DNA from: Chara braunii
Lineage: Eukaryota > Streptophyta > Charophyceae > Charales > Characeae
Direction of reading: 5' to 3'
NCBI GenBank assembly: GCA_003427395.1
Contig: BFEA01000297.1
Coordinates: forward strand, 777,090-799,006
DNA length: 21,917 bases
A program made the translations under genes and the position numbers. Below are positions 1 through 8,340 of this stretch, piece by piece. The first letter of the stretch is position 1, and each line of letters opens with the position of its first letter. The notes below the pieces were generated by a model that saw only the letters and a list, made by a program, of their open reading frames with translations, searched no databases and was not told the origin of the DNA.

Positions 1-170
1 GACAGCGCAGCTCCAACGCAGACTCAACACGCACGTACTCCAATCTGTGCAAAATGAAGAATGCCACAAAACAGACTGCAGCTGGGGTATACCCCTAGCG
101 GACTGACTGGACTGGACTGGACTGGTCTGGTACCGACAGTGGTACCGGGCAGGACTGGANTGGACTGAAT
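1..170 (+). repeat. Diverged direct repeat, copy 1 (cut by the window start)
   Basis: This stretch aligns by eye with 3476-3650: both contain the blocks CTCCAACGCA, ACTCAACAC, GTACTCCAA, ACAGACTGCAG, TGGGGTATA and AGCGGACTGACTG in the same order, and both end in GGACT(G/A)AA. In copy 2 the segment is an open frame; here small indels break that frame, and a short GGACT tandem run has expanded at about 104-125. The base at 160 is an unresolved N. The true left end lies outside the window. Whether the pair are ends of one mobile unit or two dispersed copies of a repeat cannot be decided here. Confidence 0.75.
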
Positions 171-177
171 AACCGCA

Positions 178-217
178 CGGCCTGTGGGGTCAGGCCACAA
201 CCTGGTCCCACAGGCCG
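178..217. repeat. 11-bp perfect inverted repeat
   Basis: CGGCCTGTGGG at 178-188 is the exact reverse complement of CCCACAGGCCG at 207-217, with an 18-base spacer. A second small GC-rich hairpin follows at about 239-259 (GCCCTGG and CCAGGGC arms). It could fold in RNA or DNA; no function is assigned. Confidence 0.6.
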
Positions 218-1148
218 GACTGGCAAATAGCCAAATAGGCCCTGGCTGTGGGCCAGGGCAGATGAAGGCCAGCTGCACTAGTCGACCGGCGACAAGTCGC
301 GCTTGGGACCTCAGCCCCCCAAGATGCCAGTTCGTGTGCGGGTTCGATAGAGGCGTAATATCGCGCATACCCCTATGCTACAGCGAACGAGAAACGCCCT
401 CGGCTGCTGCGATTGTAATTGATTAGCTTTTGTATTGTGGACTGGTAGCTCGACGGGGATACGCCCACCGAAGGGAGGTGACAACTCCCGTAAGGTGGAG
501 GTAAGTCGTGCCTCGCGTAGGCCCTATCCTGTCGTAGGGGCTCGCGAGAGGTATGGCTGGCGCACTCGGCCGGAGCGGCTTGTGGAAGCTCCATTATGAG
601 GATAAGACCAACTCCTGCGTGACGTGGCCGGGAGGGTCCCGCCCTGCCTTGTGCGGTGCCGGACCGATTGCACTCGACATCGGTGTGTTCCTCCACGACA
701 TCCGTGGTCATGCCTGCATTACCACCTGCAGAGTCCCCTCTTCGGGTCTCACCTACCACTGGCCCCCTCGTCTCTGCTTCAGCCACTACACCACCCCTGA
801 CTTCACACCCCCCGTCTTCACCACCTTTATTTCCCCTGGTTTTATCTTCGTTTGTTACCCACCTTTCGACTACTCTACCACCCGTCTTCACCACTCCTAC
901 CTTCCCTGGTTTTGTCTCCATCCGTTACCCCTCTTCCTAATCCACAAACCACTTCGTCCACATAGACTCCGTCATCATGTTCTGCCCTTGCAGAAAGCCT
1001 ACTCGTCCTAGACGTCGACTTCAACCTACTTCCCTTTCCTCCATCTTTATTCTTGGATGAAGGAGAATTCGTTCATTCTCCCCACCACGACCCTCTCCAA
1101 CGTCCCGTCCCCGTCTTTTGCCGCCCCAAGCATCCTTACCACGCTTGA
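218..1148. other. GC-rich stretch without a supported gene; Pro/Thr-rich remnant
   Basis: No recognised protein or RNA. From about 656 to 1150 the + strand reads as Pro/Thr/Ser-rich peptide in shifting frames, resembling the low-complexity linker of the Josephin-like gene downstream. It may be a decayed N-terminal extension of that gene or simple-sequence DNA. The open frames at 553-1011 and 656-940 overlap each other and match nothing I recognise. Confidence 0.4.
811..930 (+). repeat. Two copies of a 50-bp unit, 70 bp apart
   Basis: Units at 811-860 and 881-930 both start CCCGTCTTCACCAC, share CCCTGGTTTT and end GTTACCC. Both encode a PVFTT...PGF...YP peptide, but because the period of 70 is not a multiple of three the two copies fall in different frames. 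That suggests an old coding repeat that later took an indel. Confidence 0.65.
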
Positions 1149-1726
1149 GACTCTCTTCGATTGCAGACCTTTCTGCAACTCGACAAACACAAAAAAGGAG
1201 GGATGATGGCGAGGGACCATTCGAGGATGAACTTGGCAAGGGGACTGACTATAGGAGATTCTGTAGGAAATCTGCCTGACCGACTTTCACCGAATCTGTG
1301 TGCCATAGATGCTACTAACATCTGCCTACAAGCCTATCATCGGGAACCATATACTCACTCCGATTTCTTGGCCATTGCTTCCGATCTTGATGCTCAGGAA
1401 CGTGAGTTATATGGCGATAATTCGACTCTGCATCCCCCACAGGATAGTAATTACACTCGACATGGGGGATTCAATGTCTCTGTTTTGGAGACTGCTTTGA
1501 TAAGGCGCCGACTTGATATGCAGCGTGCCCCTTCAGGTGGCGACCTGGACCACTGTTCGCATGTTTGTGCCTACATGCTCCTGGCCACTACACCGTTCTT
1601 GTCCGTGCCGCTGGTTCTTGGGAATTATGGAATGACGGTGCTATGGTGCAATCTATTACTGCCATCTGTGATTTTGTGCGTAATTACCCTAACCTGCAAC
1701 TGTTCCAGGTCATTTACCCTACGAAT

Positions 1727-1948
1727 ACATCGTGTACTTCCATGCCTGCTTCTACACCTATCTCTGTGCCTACCTCCGTACCTATTCCTGTGCCTGTTTC
1801 TTTGTCTGTTTCTTTTCAGATTTCTGACTCTATGGGTACCACGTGTACTTTCGTCCCCGCCTCTACACCTGTCTCTGTGCCTGCCTCCACACCTATCTCC
1901 ATGCCCGTTTCTGTGTCTGTCTCCATGCCTACCTCCATGTTTGTCACT
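1727..1948 (+). repeat. Two in-frame 111-bp (37-residue) repeats in the linker
   Basis: Unit A starts at 1727 (TSCTSMPASTPISVPTS) and unit B at 1838 (TTCTFVPASTPVSVPAS). Each continues into a run of alternating Ser/Val/Pro. The period of 111 bp keeps the second frame open, consistent with expansion while the region was still coding. The residues are low in complexity and probably form a disordered linker between the protease domain and the Cys-rich tail. Confidence 0.75.
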
Positions 1949-2053
1949 GTGCCTGGTTTAGTCTTTATTCCCCCACATGCTGCACTAACACCTTGTGACG
2001 TCCTTCTTTGTGAGATCATTGACACAGTTACACTTGGTTGTGGAAGGCATCAA

Positions 2054-2113
2054 CTTTGTCGACATCACTACAACTGTGTAATTCTTTGTCGACATCACTA
2101 CAACTGTATAATT
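2054..2113 (+). repeat. 30-bp tandem duplication inside the Cys/His-rich region
   Basis: Copies at 2054-2083 and 2084-2113 share CTTTGTCGACATCACTACAA and differ by only a couple of bases near their 3' ends. In frame the unit encodes LCRHHYNC plus two hydrophobic residues, so the duplication repeats a metal-ligand-rich decapeptide without disturbing the frame. Confidence 0.9.
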
Positions 2114-2282
2114 TTTCGGACCCCGTTGTCTGCAGGGATGCCACCTGTACCCGGATAGTGAACATCCTCTACATCCAGATGCAGTATGTCCCATCTGTGT
2201 CTGCGGGCGCTATAGCGAATGTGGACTTAACTGTGATGGTGAATGCCCCACAATCGTCATGGTCTGCAAATCCGAAGGGTGA

Positions 2283-2998
2283 AATTGAGAATGAAAAATG
2301 AAGAAGGAAGTGCAGGTGCGCTGAAAAGCGAACGTGGTAGACTCTTCACAAAAACTGCAAAACTGTGAAAGAAAGAAGAATGCAGTAAAAGAAAGAAGAT
2401 GTTTGTGTTAACATTTTTTATTCTTTCTCCCTCTGCCTATTGGTTTTTATTTTTTGCTCCTCTTTTCCTTGTGTTTAACACCTCTTCCTTCCTTCTGCCT
2501 CTTTCCCATAGCGTGCAAGTGGGCTGTTATGGCATACGGGAATGGGGGCAGCTCGCGCTCAACTTCACCAACGTGGCGAGCCTTGTACGTTAGAGGCACG
2601 GTGGAGGAGGCGTTAAGAAGACCGAGAAATTCAATGATTTCAATGTGTCTTTGTTTTTTATTTTTATCCTTTGTTCAGTGTAATTTTTTTTGTAAAACAT
2701 TGAAAGAAATAAGAATACACTGAAACGAAGAATAAGAGGACACTGTTTTGTGTCATTCTGGTTTGTCTGTCTCTCTTCTCGTCTGTCCTTTCATTTTTCT
2801 TTTCTTCGCTCATCTTTCTTCCACTTCACCTGCTTACGCTCTTAGTCAATAGTTCTGGGGCAATATATATATTTGGCCTGGTCGGGCAAGTGACCCCAGA
2901 CCACTCTGGTAGCCTAGATGGGAACAATATGCATGTTTAGCCATGTTATTATTATTTATAGAAAACTAGATTATGAATTTGTGCCCAGCATGAAAATT
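2283..2998. other. AT-rich stretch, one possible but unsupported exon
   Basis: Mostly AT- and T-rich DNA. A GC-richer island at 2514-2640 follows a good acceptor-like tract (CTGCCTCTTTCCCATAG) and is open in two + frames, but neither peptide matches a family I know and no clear donor was found. I see no RNA gene here. Confidence 0.35.
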
Positions 2999-3223
2999 AT
3001 GGATTGTGTGTGATATGATCACTAAAGTATTCCTAACATCGTAATATGCTTCTTCAGGGCAATATGTTTACTATTTTGTGGTGGATTATATCTGTCTCTT
3101 ATACACATCTAGATGTGTATAAGAGACAGCATAGATTGTGTGTGATATGATCACTAAAGTATTCCTAACATCGTAATATGATTCTTCAGGGCAATATGTT
3201 TACTATTTTGTGGTGGATTATAT
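2999..3223. repeat. 93-bp direct duplication flanking an adapter
   Basis: Bases 2999-3091 recur at 3131-3223, offset 132, with two mismatches (G/A at 3001/3133 and C/A at 3049/3181). The two copies sit immediately on either side of the sequencing adapter at 3092-3129, so this is best explained as one genomic locus assembled twice across a mate-pair junction. Confidence 0.9.
3092..3129. other. Nextera mate-pair junction adapter (Tn5 mosaic ends), artefact
   Basis: CTGTCTCTTATACACATCT (3092-3110) is followed directly by its reverse complement AGATGTGTATAAGAGACAG (3111-3129). These are the 19-bp Tn5 transposase mosaic ends, and back to back they form exactly the circularisation junction of Nextera mate-pair libraries. 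It is not a genomic palindrome, terminator or transposon end. It marks untrimmed reads in the assembly. Confidence 0.97.
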
Positions 3224-3383
3224 GTTTGCTATTTTGTGATGGATTGGGATGGTCTTTAGTTAGTGTGATTGTGTTTTGTATTCCTATCCATATTCATAAA
3301 TGTTTGTGAATGCATTTCTGGTTTACATAAATATACAGTATAATAATATTTTATTACATTAGGTATTGATGATTGTCCAGACA

Positions 3384-3454
3384 TCTTGATCTTGAGTAGG
3401 CAGCTGGACACATTGCGTGACGGATCGCGGGATGGCGATCCGTCAGGATCAAGA
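3384..3454. repeat. Nested perfect inverted repeats
   Basis: An 11-bp perfect inverted repeat (TGACGGATCGC at 3418-3428 and GCGATCCGTCA at 3435-3445, 6-base loop GGGATG) lies within an outer 8-bp pair (TCTTGATC at 3384-3391 and GATCAAGA at 3447-3454). It sits just upstream of copy 2 of the direct repeat; the matching position beside copy 1 is outside the window. Confidence 0.7.
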
Positions 3455-3475
3455 CGAAGAGATGGAGGTGGAAGG

Positions 3476-3650
3476 GACAACGCTGCTCCAACGCACACTC
3501 AACACCAACACGCTCGTACTCCAAAATGTGCAAGTGAAGAATGAGGCTGAAAACAGACTGCAGTTGGGGTATAATCCCAGCGGACTGACTGTAGTGGATT
3601 CGACTGGCCTGGTACTGACAGTGGTAGCGGGAAGGACTGGATTGGACTAA
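3476..3650 (+). repeat. Diverged direct repeat, copy 2, with an intact short open frame
   Basis: This copy matches 1-170. It is open on the + strand from about 3417 to 3650, encoding LQRTLNTNTLVLQNVQ and LQLGYNPSGLTVVDSTGLV, which has the amphipathic feel of a real protein fragment. I do not recognise the family. Copy 1 has lost this frame, so copy 2 is the better guide to the ancestral sequence. Confidence 0.7.
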
Positions 3651-4601
3651 ATGAGCACACAACAGATAGCCCTGGCAAAACTATGCAAACAACAAAGATG
3701 AGAAATGTAGGATGCAGAGCAAGCTGCCTGTGGAGTCCATGCGATGCAGCTTGAGCTACATAATGTCATAGCAAAAATAAATGTTTGATATACACATGCT
3801 AGCTAACAACAGGAAATGAAATGTAGCAGGGTACAACTCTTAGAGTCCTAGAGGCAATTGCCTCAATGTTGAAAGAAAAAAATAGCAATATGTTACAAGA
3901 TAATGTCGTGTTGCTGAACCACTAAGAGTGAGATGGTCTCAGAGGGGGGTGAATGCAGCCTAAGAATAGAAACTCCTAAGGGCAGTCTGACACGAAGATG
4001 GGATGGGTGATCACGCTCAGGTTGAGGGAATGGTAGCGAAACAAAACCAATCATCCTAACAGATAGACTATCAAGGTGGGTCATGCTCAACAAAAGGGTG
4101 ACACCATGCAGGGTCGACCATGAAAGGGGAGCTTGGAATCGGGTGGAGATATGCCTAACTGAAGGGATGCAATGGCCGACACTAGGGTGATGAGAGTAGT
4201 AGCGGGTGAGAGAAACATGCACTCGACTCACCGATTAGGAAGGAAACCAGATGTAGGAGTAGGGAAGCCAATATAACACTACTGTCCCAATGCCTAAACG
4301 ATACCAAGGGACAGTCCAACTCAGGGTGAACCAGCTAAGTGAGAACCATCATGCGACACATATAAGGAAATGCACAAGCTAGGGTGGTGGTGTGAAGTAA
4401 TCACATTTAAAGTTGCTGAAGTCGATGAAGTAGATGAAGTCGAGAAAGTGGATGAAGTCGTCGAGGTGGTGGATGTCGTCGATGAAGTAGCAGTTGAATT
4501 GATGTCGAAGTAGAGCTACAAAATGATGACATCCTGAAGAAGTTGATGATGGAGTACATGATAGCGTGAGTCAGTGGTAGGAGATAGGTAAGTAATGAGA
4601 G
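3651..4601. other. Stretch without a supported gene; possible remnant of the minus element's 3' end
   Basis: No protein family or RNA is recognisable on either strand. The region lies just beyond the chromodomain end of the minus-strand chromovirus, where its 3' LTR would be expected. No second copy of any part of it is present in the window, so no LTR boundary can be drawn. Confidence 0.4.
4409..4513 (+). repeat. GATGAAGTC-type codon repeat
   Basis: A degenerate tandem run of GATGAAGT(C/A) and GTCGTC units encodes alternating Val/Asp/Glu (for example AEVDEVDEVEKVDEVVEV) on the + strand and a Ser/Thr-rich peptide on the minus strand, the sense strand of the neighbouring element. It is probably a simple-sequence expansion. 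Confidence 0.6.
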
Positions 4602-5305
4602 TCAATCGTCGAGACGCCGAGGGCGTCGATGAGTGCGTTGTGGGCACACAGAGGTGTCTGTCTGCCGCTGAAGAATTACCTGAGCGGGCTTGTCCTCAAC
4701 AATCACCTCAACTGAAGGAGGAGGAAGAGGGTTAGTCGACTGAGTAGGACTAGATGTCTCAACACGATGAGCACGATCATATGGGCGCACCAACATCCGG
4801 GTGTGCTGCAAGTGCTCGAGGGGCTCCCAAGTAGCCTCCTCGTCAAGATAACTTTTCCAATGCACAAGGTACTCAATGCGTGGAGGGGTATCGTCGGTAA
4901 CTCGGCGAGATACCATGTCCAAAACGACGAACTCCTTGTGACTGTCCACCATGATAGGTGGAGGACACTCTTTAGGGCGTCAGGCGAAGCGCTTGTTGCG
5001 ATAAAGACGTAGCAAGGAGACATGGTATACATCGTGTACGCGGACTTGTCGAATGTAATCAGGGAGCTTCACACGGAAGCTGACCCCATTAGCGATAGTA
5101 TCGTATCTGACGGCCTGAAGGATGCGGCATGAACCGAAGAAGCGACGCGTAAACTCGCGAAGCGTATCCGCTTCGAGCTGCAAGTGGCGTGCGTCGACGA
5201 GCACATCGTCACCGACTTTGAATGGATGATTCATTCATGATCGGTTCGCTCGTGCAACCATGCGAATCTGGGAGTTGGCTAGACTCTCATGTGCGCGCCT
5301 CATAA
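4602..5305 (-). pseudogene. Integrase C-terminal domain and chromodomain, interrupted by stops
   Basis: One frame runs through the segment with in-frame TGA codons at 4980-4982 and just upstream of the ATG at 5234. The upstream part has FKVGDDVLVDARHLQLEA and TRRFFGSCRIL, the usual integrase C-terminal module with a GPF/Y-like position read here as FGS. The downstream 116 codons (4602-4952) hold a well-formed chromodomain: FVVLDMVSRRV, then EYLVHWKSYLDEEATWEP. The candidate aromatic-cage residues are kept (Phe8, Trp32 and Tyr35, counting from the Met at 4952). A basic tail ends RRPRRLDD. The chromodomain is by far the best-preserved part of this element. Confidence 0.88.
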
Positions 5306-5990
5306 TCACCGCAATGTGGGCAATCCAGGCGTCAAGCTCAGGACAATGAGTGTTTGGGCGAGAGTTTTATTGGAGACCTCAGTTTGACCATCCGTCTGAG
5401 GGTGGTAAGACGACGAGAAACGGAGCTGGGATGCGTACACCTCGTGTAGGCTTCGCCAGAATGTGCTGGTAAAGCGCGGGTCACGGTCGGAGGTGATGCT
5501 CTGAGGTAAGTCGTGATCTCTCATGACTTGGTCGAAGACGATGTCGGCGACCTCAGGAGCGCTAATGCGATAGCGGTACGGGACAAAAATCGACGACAAA
5601 GAAGATAGCATCATGACCTTGCTCAGTGGGAGGAGGGAGGGGACCAACAAAATCGATCGAGATGGAACACCAACGACACTCAGGTATGGGTAGAGGCTGA
5701 AGTAATTCATATGGAAGATTATTCACATTGTTCAGCTCCTGGCAGGTAGGACACTCCTGGACATAGGCTTTGACGAAGTCCTTGGACTTCGGCTAGACGT
5801 ATAGGCGGCAAACACGGGCCAACGTCTGGTGGAAGCCGATATGACCGACAGTTGCTTGGTCATTGAACTCTGCTACGACCTGGACGCGGAGCTGTCCACT
5901 GGAGGGAACACATATATGTTGCTCGAGCCGACCAAATCTACCATGCCAGTACACTTGACCGTTCTCACCGAGGGAGTATGAAGGAACAAT
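5306..5990 (-). pseudogene. Integrase zinc-binding and catalytic core, frameshifted
   Basis: The N-terminal part (about 5560-5930) reads GHIGFHQTLARV and QECPTCQ, the HHCC zinc module. Its first His position reads FND, so that ligand looks lost, and a TAG replaces the usual Trp before PKSKDF (about 5795). SISIDFVGPLPP carries the first catalytic Asp. The frame then breaks, and part of the core is deleted before 5306-5710, which reads SITSDRDPRFTSTFW and HPQTDGQTEVSN. The second Asp and the Glu are present with exactly 35 residues between them, the DD35E spacing. A further deletion follows, directly before the C-terminal module. Confidence 0.88.
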
Positions 5991-5999
5991 CTTGCCACT

Positions 6000-6740
6000 C
6001 TACAGTGTCACGTGGATATTGTGATAATTCGGACAGTGGCAATACTAAGTGCGATATGCATCAATCGTCGAGTGATCAACGGTGGTGACCTAGATGGCAG
6101 CAAGGTGGATGGGTTCCTGATTGTGGTTAGGGCGACGGGACAAGGCAATGACGATGCAGTTCATCTCACCCTTGATAGGCTGAGTGGTGAAACTGAACTC
6201 ATATAAATCACCCCACCAGCGTGCCTGTCAAGGGAAAAGCTTGGCCTTCGTAAGGAAAGCCTGGACAACTGAGTTGTCCATGCGCACCGTAAAGGGCACC
6301 TCGTGCCGATAATGACGCCAATGTCGGGTAGCATAAACTACTGCGAGAACCTTAAGTTCATCGGCAATATAGTTTATTTCGCCAGACAGTAGCTGACAGG
6401 AGTAGAAGGTGATTGGGCAATCACACTCATGAGCCTCGACAGTCGCATCCTCTGCGATGGTCATGCAGTAAGTGATGAGAGGATTGTCAGTGGAGGGATA
6501 GACGCCGGTTAAGAAGCAGTGTCAGCAAAAGGGGGGGGGAAGTAAGGAACATGGGGATAAGGGGAATCAGGAGGAGTGAGAAACATCTGAGAAAGTACAA
6601 CTCCTACGACAAAATCTGACTCATCAGTGATAACTATGAAAGGACGATCAAAATCGGGGAGGTGAAAAACCGGCTCACAAGTCACCGCCTTCTTGAGGGC
6701 GTGAGAAACATTCTTGCAGAGAGGTGTCAAAAACCATGGC
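6000..6740 (-). pseudogene. RNase H domain, broken into three frames
   Basis: The piece at 6509-6730 reads HALKKAVTCEPVFHLPDF and IVITDESDFVVGVVLSQ, the start of a Ty3-type RNase H with its first acidic residue. The piece at 6228-6464 reads CPITFYSCQLLSGEINYI and ELKVLAVVYATRHWRHY, then VRMDNSVVQAF. A third piece (about 6090-6227) ends in ALSRRPN, the usual end of the domain before integrase. A G-run at 6532-6540 accompanies one of the frame breaks. Confidence 0.88.
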
Positions 6741-6990
6741 GGGTTCTTCCAGAGGAGGGTGGAGGTAAGGATATAGGAATACCTTGCATACCCCCAGATG
6801 AAGTTACTATGGTAACTAGTAAGGCCTTGGAAACTACGAAGTTGCTTGATAGATGTGGGGACGGGCCACTCCGCGATAGCAGTGATTCCATGTGGAGACC
6901 CTGGTCAAACACATGGTGTAAAAGAAAGTTCAGTTTCCGCTGGACAAAGCGACACTTATTGAGCTTGGCATAGAAGCCATGCTTGTGTAA
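6741..6990 (-). pseudogene. RT-RNase H connection, heavily decayed
   Basis: The minus strand at about 6900-6990 still reads LHKHGFYAKLNKCRFVQRKL, the conserved segment that follows the RT catalytic loop in Ty3 elements. Below 6900 the frame is lost, and no convincing homology can be followed until the RNase H start near 6730. Confidence 0.7.
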
Positions 6991-6993
6991 GCG

Positions 6994-7560
6994 TTATAGG
7001 ACATTGCAAAGGTGTTTAAGATAATCTTCTAAGGTACGACTATAGACCAAGATGTCGTCTCGGTATATGGGAACGTATTTTTCAAGGATATCCCTGAAGA
7101 TATCGTTCATCGGCGTCTGGAAGGTGGCGGGTGCATTGGTGAGGCCGAATGGCATCACCGTGAACTTGCAGTGGTCGAAGCGCGATCGGAAGGCGGTCTT
7201 CGGCTGGTCCTTTGCGGCAATGGGGATCTTGTGGTAATCGCTACGAAGATCGATCTTCGTGAAGAAGCGGTTGCCCGCCAGACGGTCAAACAGAGCATCC
7301 GCATGAGGCATCAGATAGTTGTTCTTAATCGTGGAGAGACGGAGAGTTTCGTCCGTTTTGCGAGCGAAGAGGACGGCTGCATCCCAAGGGGAGTTACTGG
7401 GTTTAATGAAACCAAGTCGAAGGAGCTCCTCAAGCTAATGCTCGAGGTACGTTGCCTTTGGAATCGAGAGTCGGTAGGGTGCCTGATGGTGGACACGATA
7501 GTCTGGCTCGAGCTGGATATAATGCTTAGCACCGCGCATCGGAGGGATACCGCTTTATGA
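6994..7560 (-). pseudogene. Reverse transcriptase, one internal stop and a deletion
   Basis: The minus strand reads through SGIPPMRGAKHYIQLEPDYR, then an in-frame TAG at 7435-7437, then LEELLRLGFIKPSNSPWDA and FARKTDETLRLS. It then jumps to TIKNNYLMPHADALFD: about ten residues of the usual LR(L/M)C(V/I)DYR-LN block are missing. The catalytic part is open (6994-7311): FTKIDL holds the first Asp, VMPFGLTNAPATFQ is the primer-grip region, and the active-site loop is YRDD (7054-7065) instead of the usual YLDD or YVDD. It ends at a stop after YLKHLCNVL. Confidence 0.92.
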
Positions 7561-8340
7561 GAAATACGGGGTAAAGACGTCGTGGTACTCTCGAATGAGG
7601 CCACATATGGTGGGTTTTAAATCAATCGTGAACCACACGAATACATTAGTGTTTGCATCAACACGAGGCATATATGTGGACTCGCCAGCGGACGACGAAG
7701 GAACCTGGAGGCTGAGGGGGGGTGTAGAGATAAGAGCCGCGAAAATGGAGGAAGGGTTAGGGAGATCAGGCTCCAAGGAGATGAGCTCACCGTCTGTGCA
7801 AAGGGGATCATACTAAAGAAGATCCATGATGTTGACCGAGTAGAGGGTGACGTCCTCCTGACGTAGGAAGTGAGCGAACCGGTGAAGGGAGGTGAAGGCC
7901 ATGTCCGGGTGGGACCCGAAAAGACGAGGGTCCTGCGAAGGTAGGTTGGAAGGTGTGTCGCCCGTGGTACCAATGGAGGGAACTCAATATGTCTGTCGAC
8001 ACTTCGTTTTGAGAACGAGTGTCTCTATGGCACGAAACTCACGAGACCAAGGAGTATCAAGGATAAAGTAGTATCCAGTCTCCAACACATCGAAGTATGC
8101 GGAGGAATGGTAGCGCCGAGGTGCCTGGGTACTATCCGATGGCTGGAGAGAAGAAAAAGTGGAGGTCGGGGATCGTCTGATCGAAGAAGCGTTGCGTTTT
8201 GATATCTCCGAGATTCCAAGGGTAACGAAGATAGGAGAGCGAGACCCAAAGGTAGCTAGACAAACTTCCTCAACCTCGCGAGGGTAAACGAAATCCCCCT
8301 GCGAGCCGGAGTCCCATGAAGCGCGGTACACCCTCATAGC
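7561..8340 (-). pseudogene. Retropepsin-type protease and linker to RT
   Basis: The ORF from 8337 down to 7984 begins RASWDSGSQGDFVYPREVEE. Asp-Ser-Gly is the catalytic triad of clan AA aspartic proteases, and it is intact here. The frame is lost after TGYYFILDTPWSREFRAIE. The linker is followed again from about 7950 (FAHFLRQEDVTLYSVNIMD), through a TAG at 7813-7815, to 7555-7776, which ends REYHDVFTPYF just before RT, the usual position of that motif. The Met at 8337 is not a genuine start, since the protein would normally be a gag-pol product. Confidence 0.82.

Larger units (their letters stand above)
1149..2282 (+). pseudogene. Josephin-like cysteine protease with Ser/Thr/Pro/Val repeats and RING-like tail, frame broken
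   Basis: The first segment is open from 1149 to 1961, with the first ATG at 1203. It contains NLCAIDATNICLQ, where the Cys codon (1299-1301) aligns with the catalytic Cys of Josephin deubiquitinases (family motif SLCAQHCLNNLLQ), then an acidic helix (LDAQERE) and HGGFNVSVLETAL, matching the family's GFFSIQVISNAL. The frame then shifts. The second segment (1565-2158) has GHYTVLV, with His at 1586-1588, and SWELWNDG, with Asn at 1631-1633. His to Asn is 15 residues, as in ataxin-3. Two 37-residue repeats follow, then C-X4-C-X9-C-X2-H-X2-C-X2-H. After a second shift, a Cys-rich tail with CPIC (2187-2198) ends at TGA 2280-2282. Josephins cleave ubiquitin; RING domains recruit E2 enzymes. The frame changes lie in gaps too short for usual introns, so this is a pseudogene or contains sequence errors. 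The Josephin call is fairly good; the RING-like call is weaker. Confidence 0.6.
4602..8340 (-). mobile_element. Decayed, 5'-truncated Ty3/gypsy chromovirus (pol region)
   Basis: Reading right to left, the minus strand carries protease, reverse transcriptase, RNase H, integrase and a C-terminal chromodomain, the gene order of Ty3/gypsy elements of the chromovirus group. No gag is recognisable above 8340 and no LTR pair was found, so both ends are missing or unrecognised. Stops, frameshifts and internal deletions occur throughout, so the copy cannot encode a working polyprotein. It is a different lineage from the plus-strand element, judging by the distinct protease, integrase and chromodomain sequences. 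Chromodomains bind methylated histone H3 and steer integration into heterochromatin. Confidence 0.9.

Noticed and set aside
331-345. GGGTTCGATAG, resembling a tRNA T-arm.
   Set aside because: No acceptor, D-arm or anticodon stem fits around it.
2514-2640. Possible exon after a strong acceptor-like tract.
   Set aside because: Two frames are equally open, no donor site is clear and no family is recognisable; kept only as a remark in the stretch description.
3893-4231. Minus-strand ORF of 112 codons downstream of the chromodomain.
   Set aside because: No similarity to env or any other retroelement protein; probably LTR or flanking DNA.
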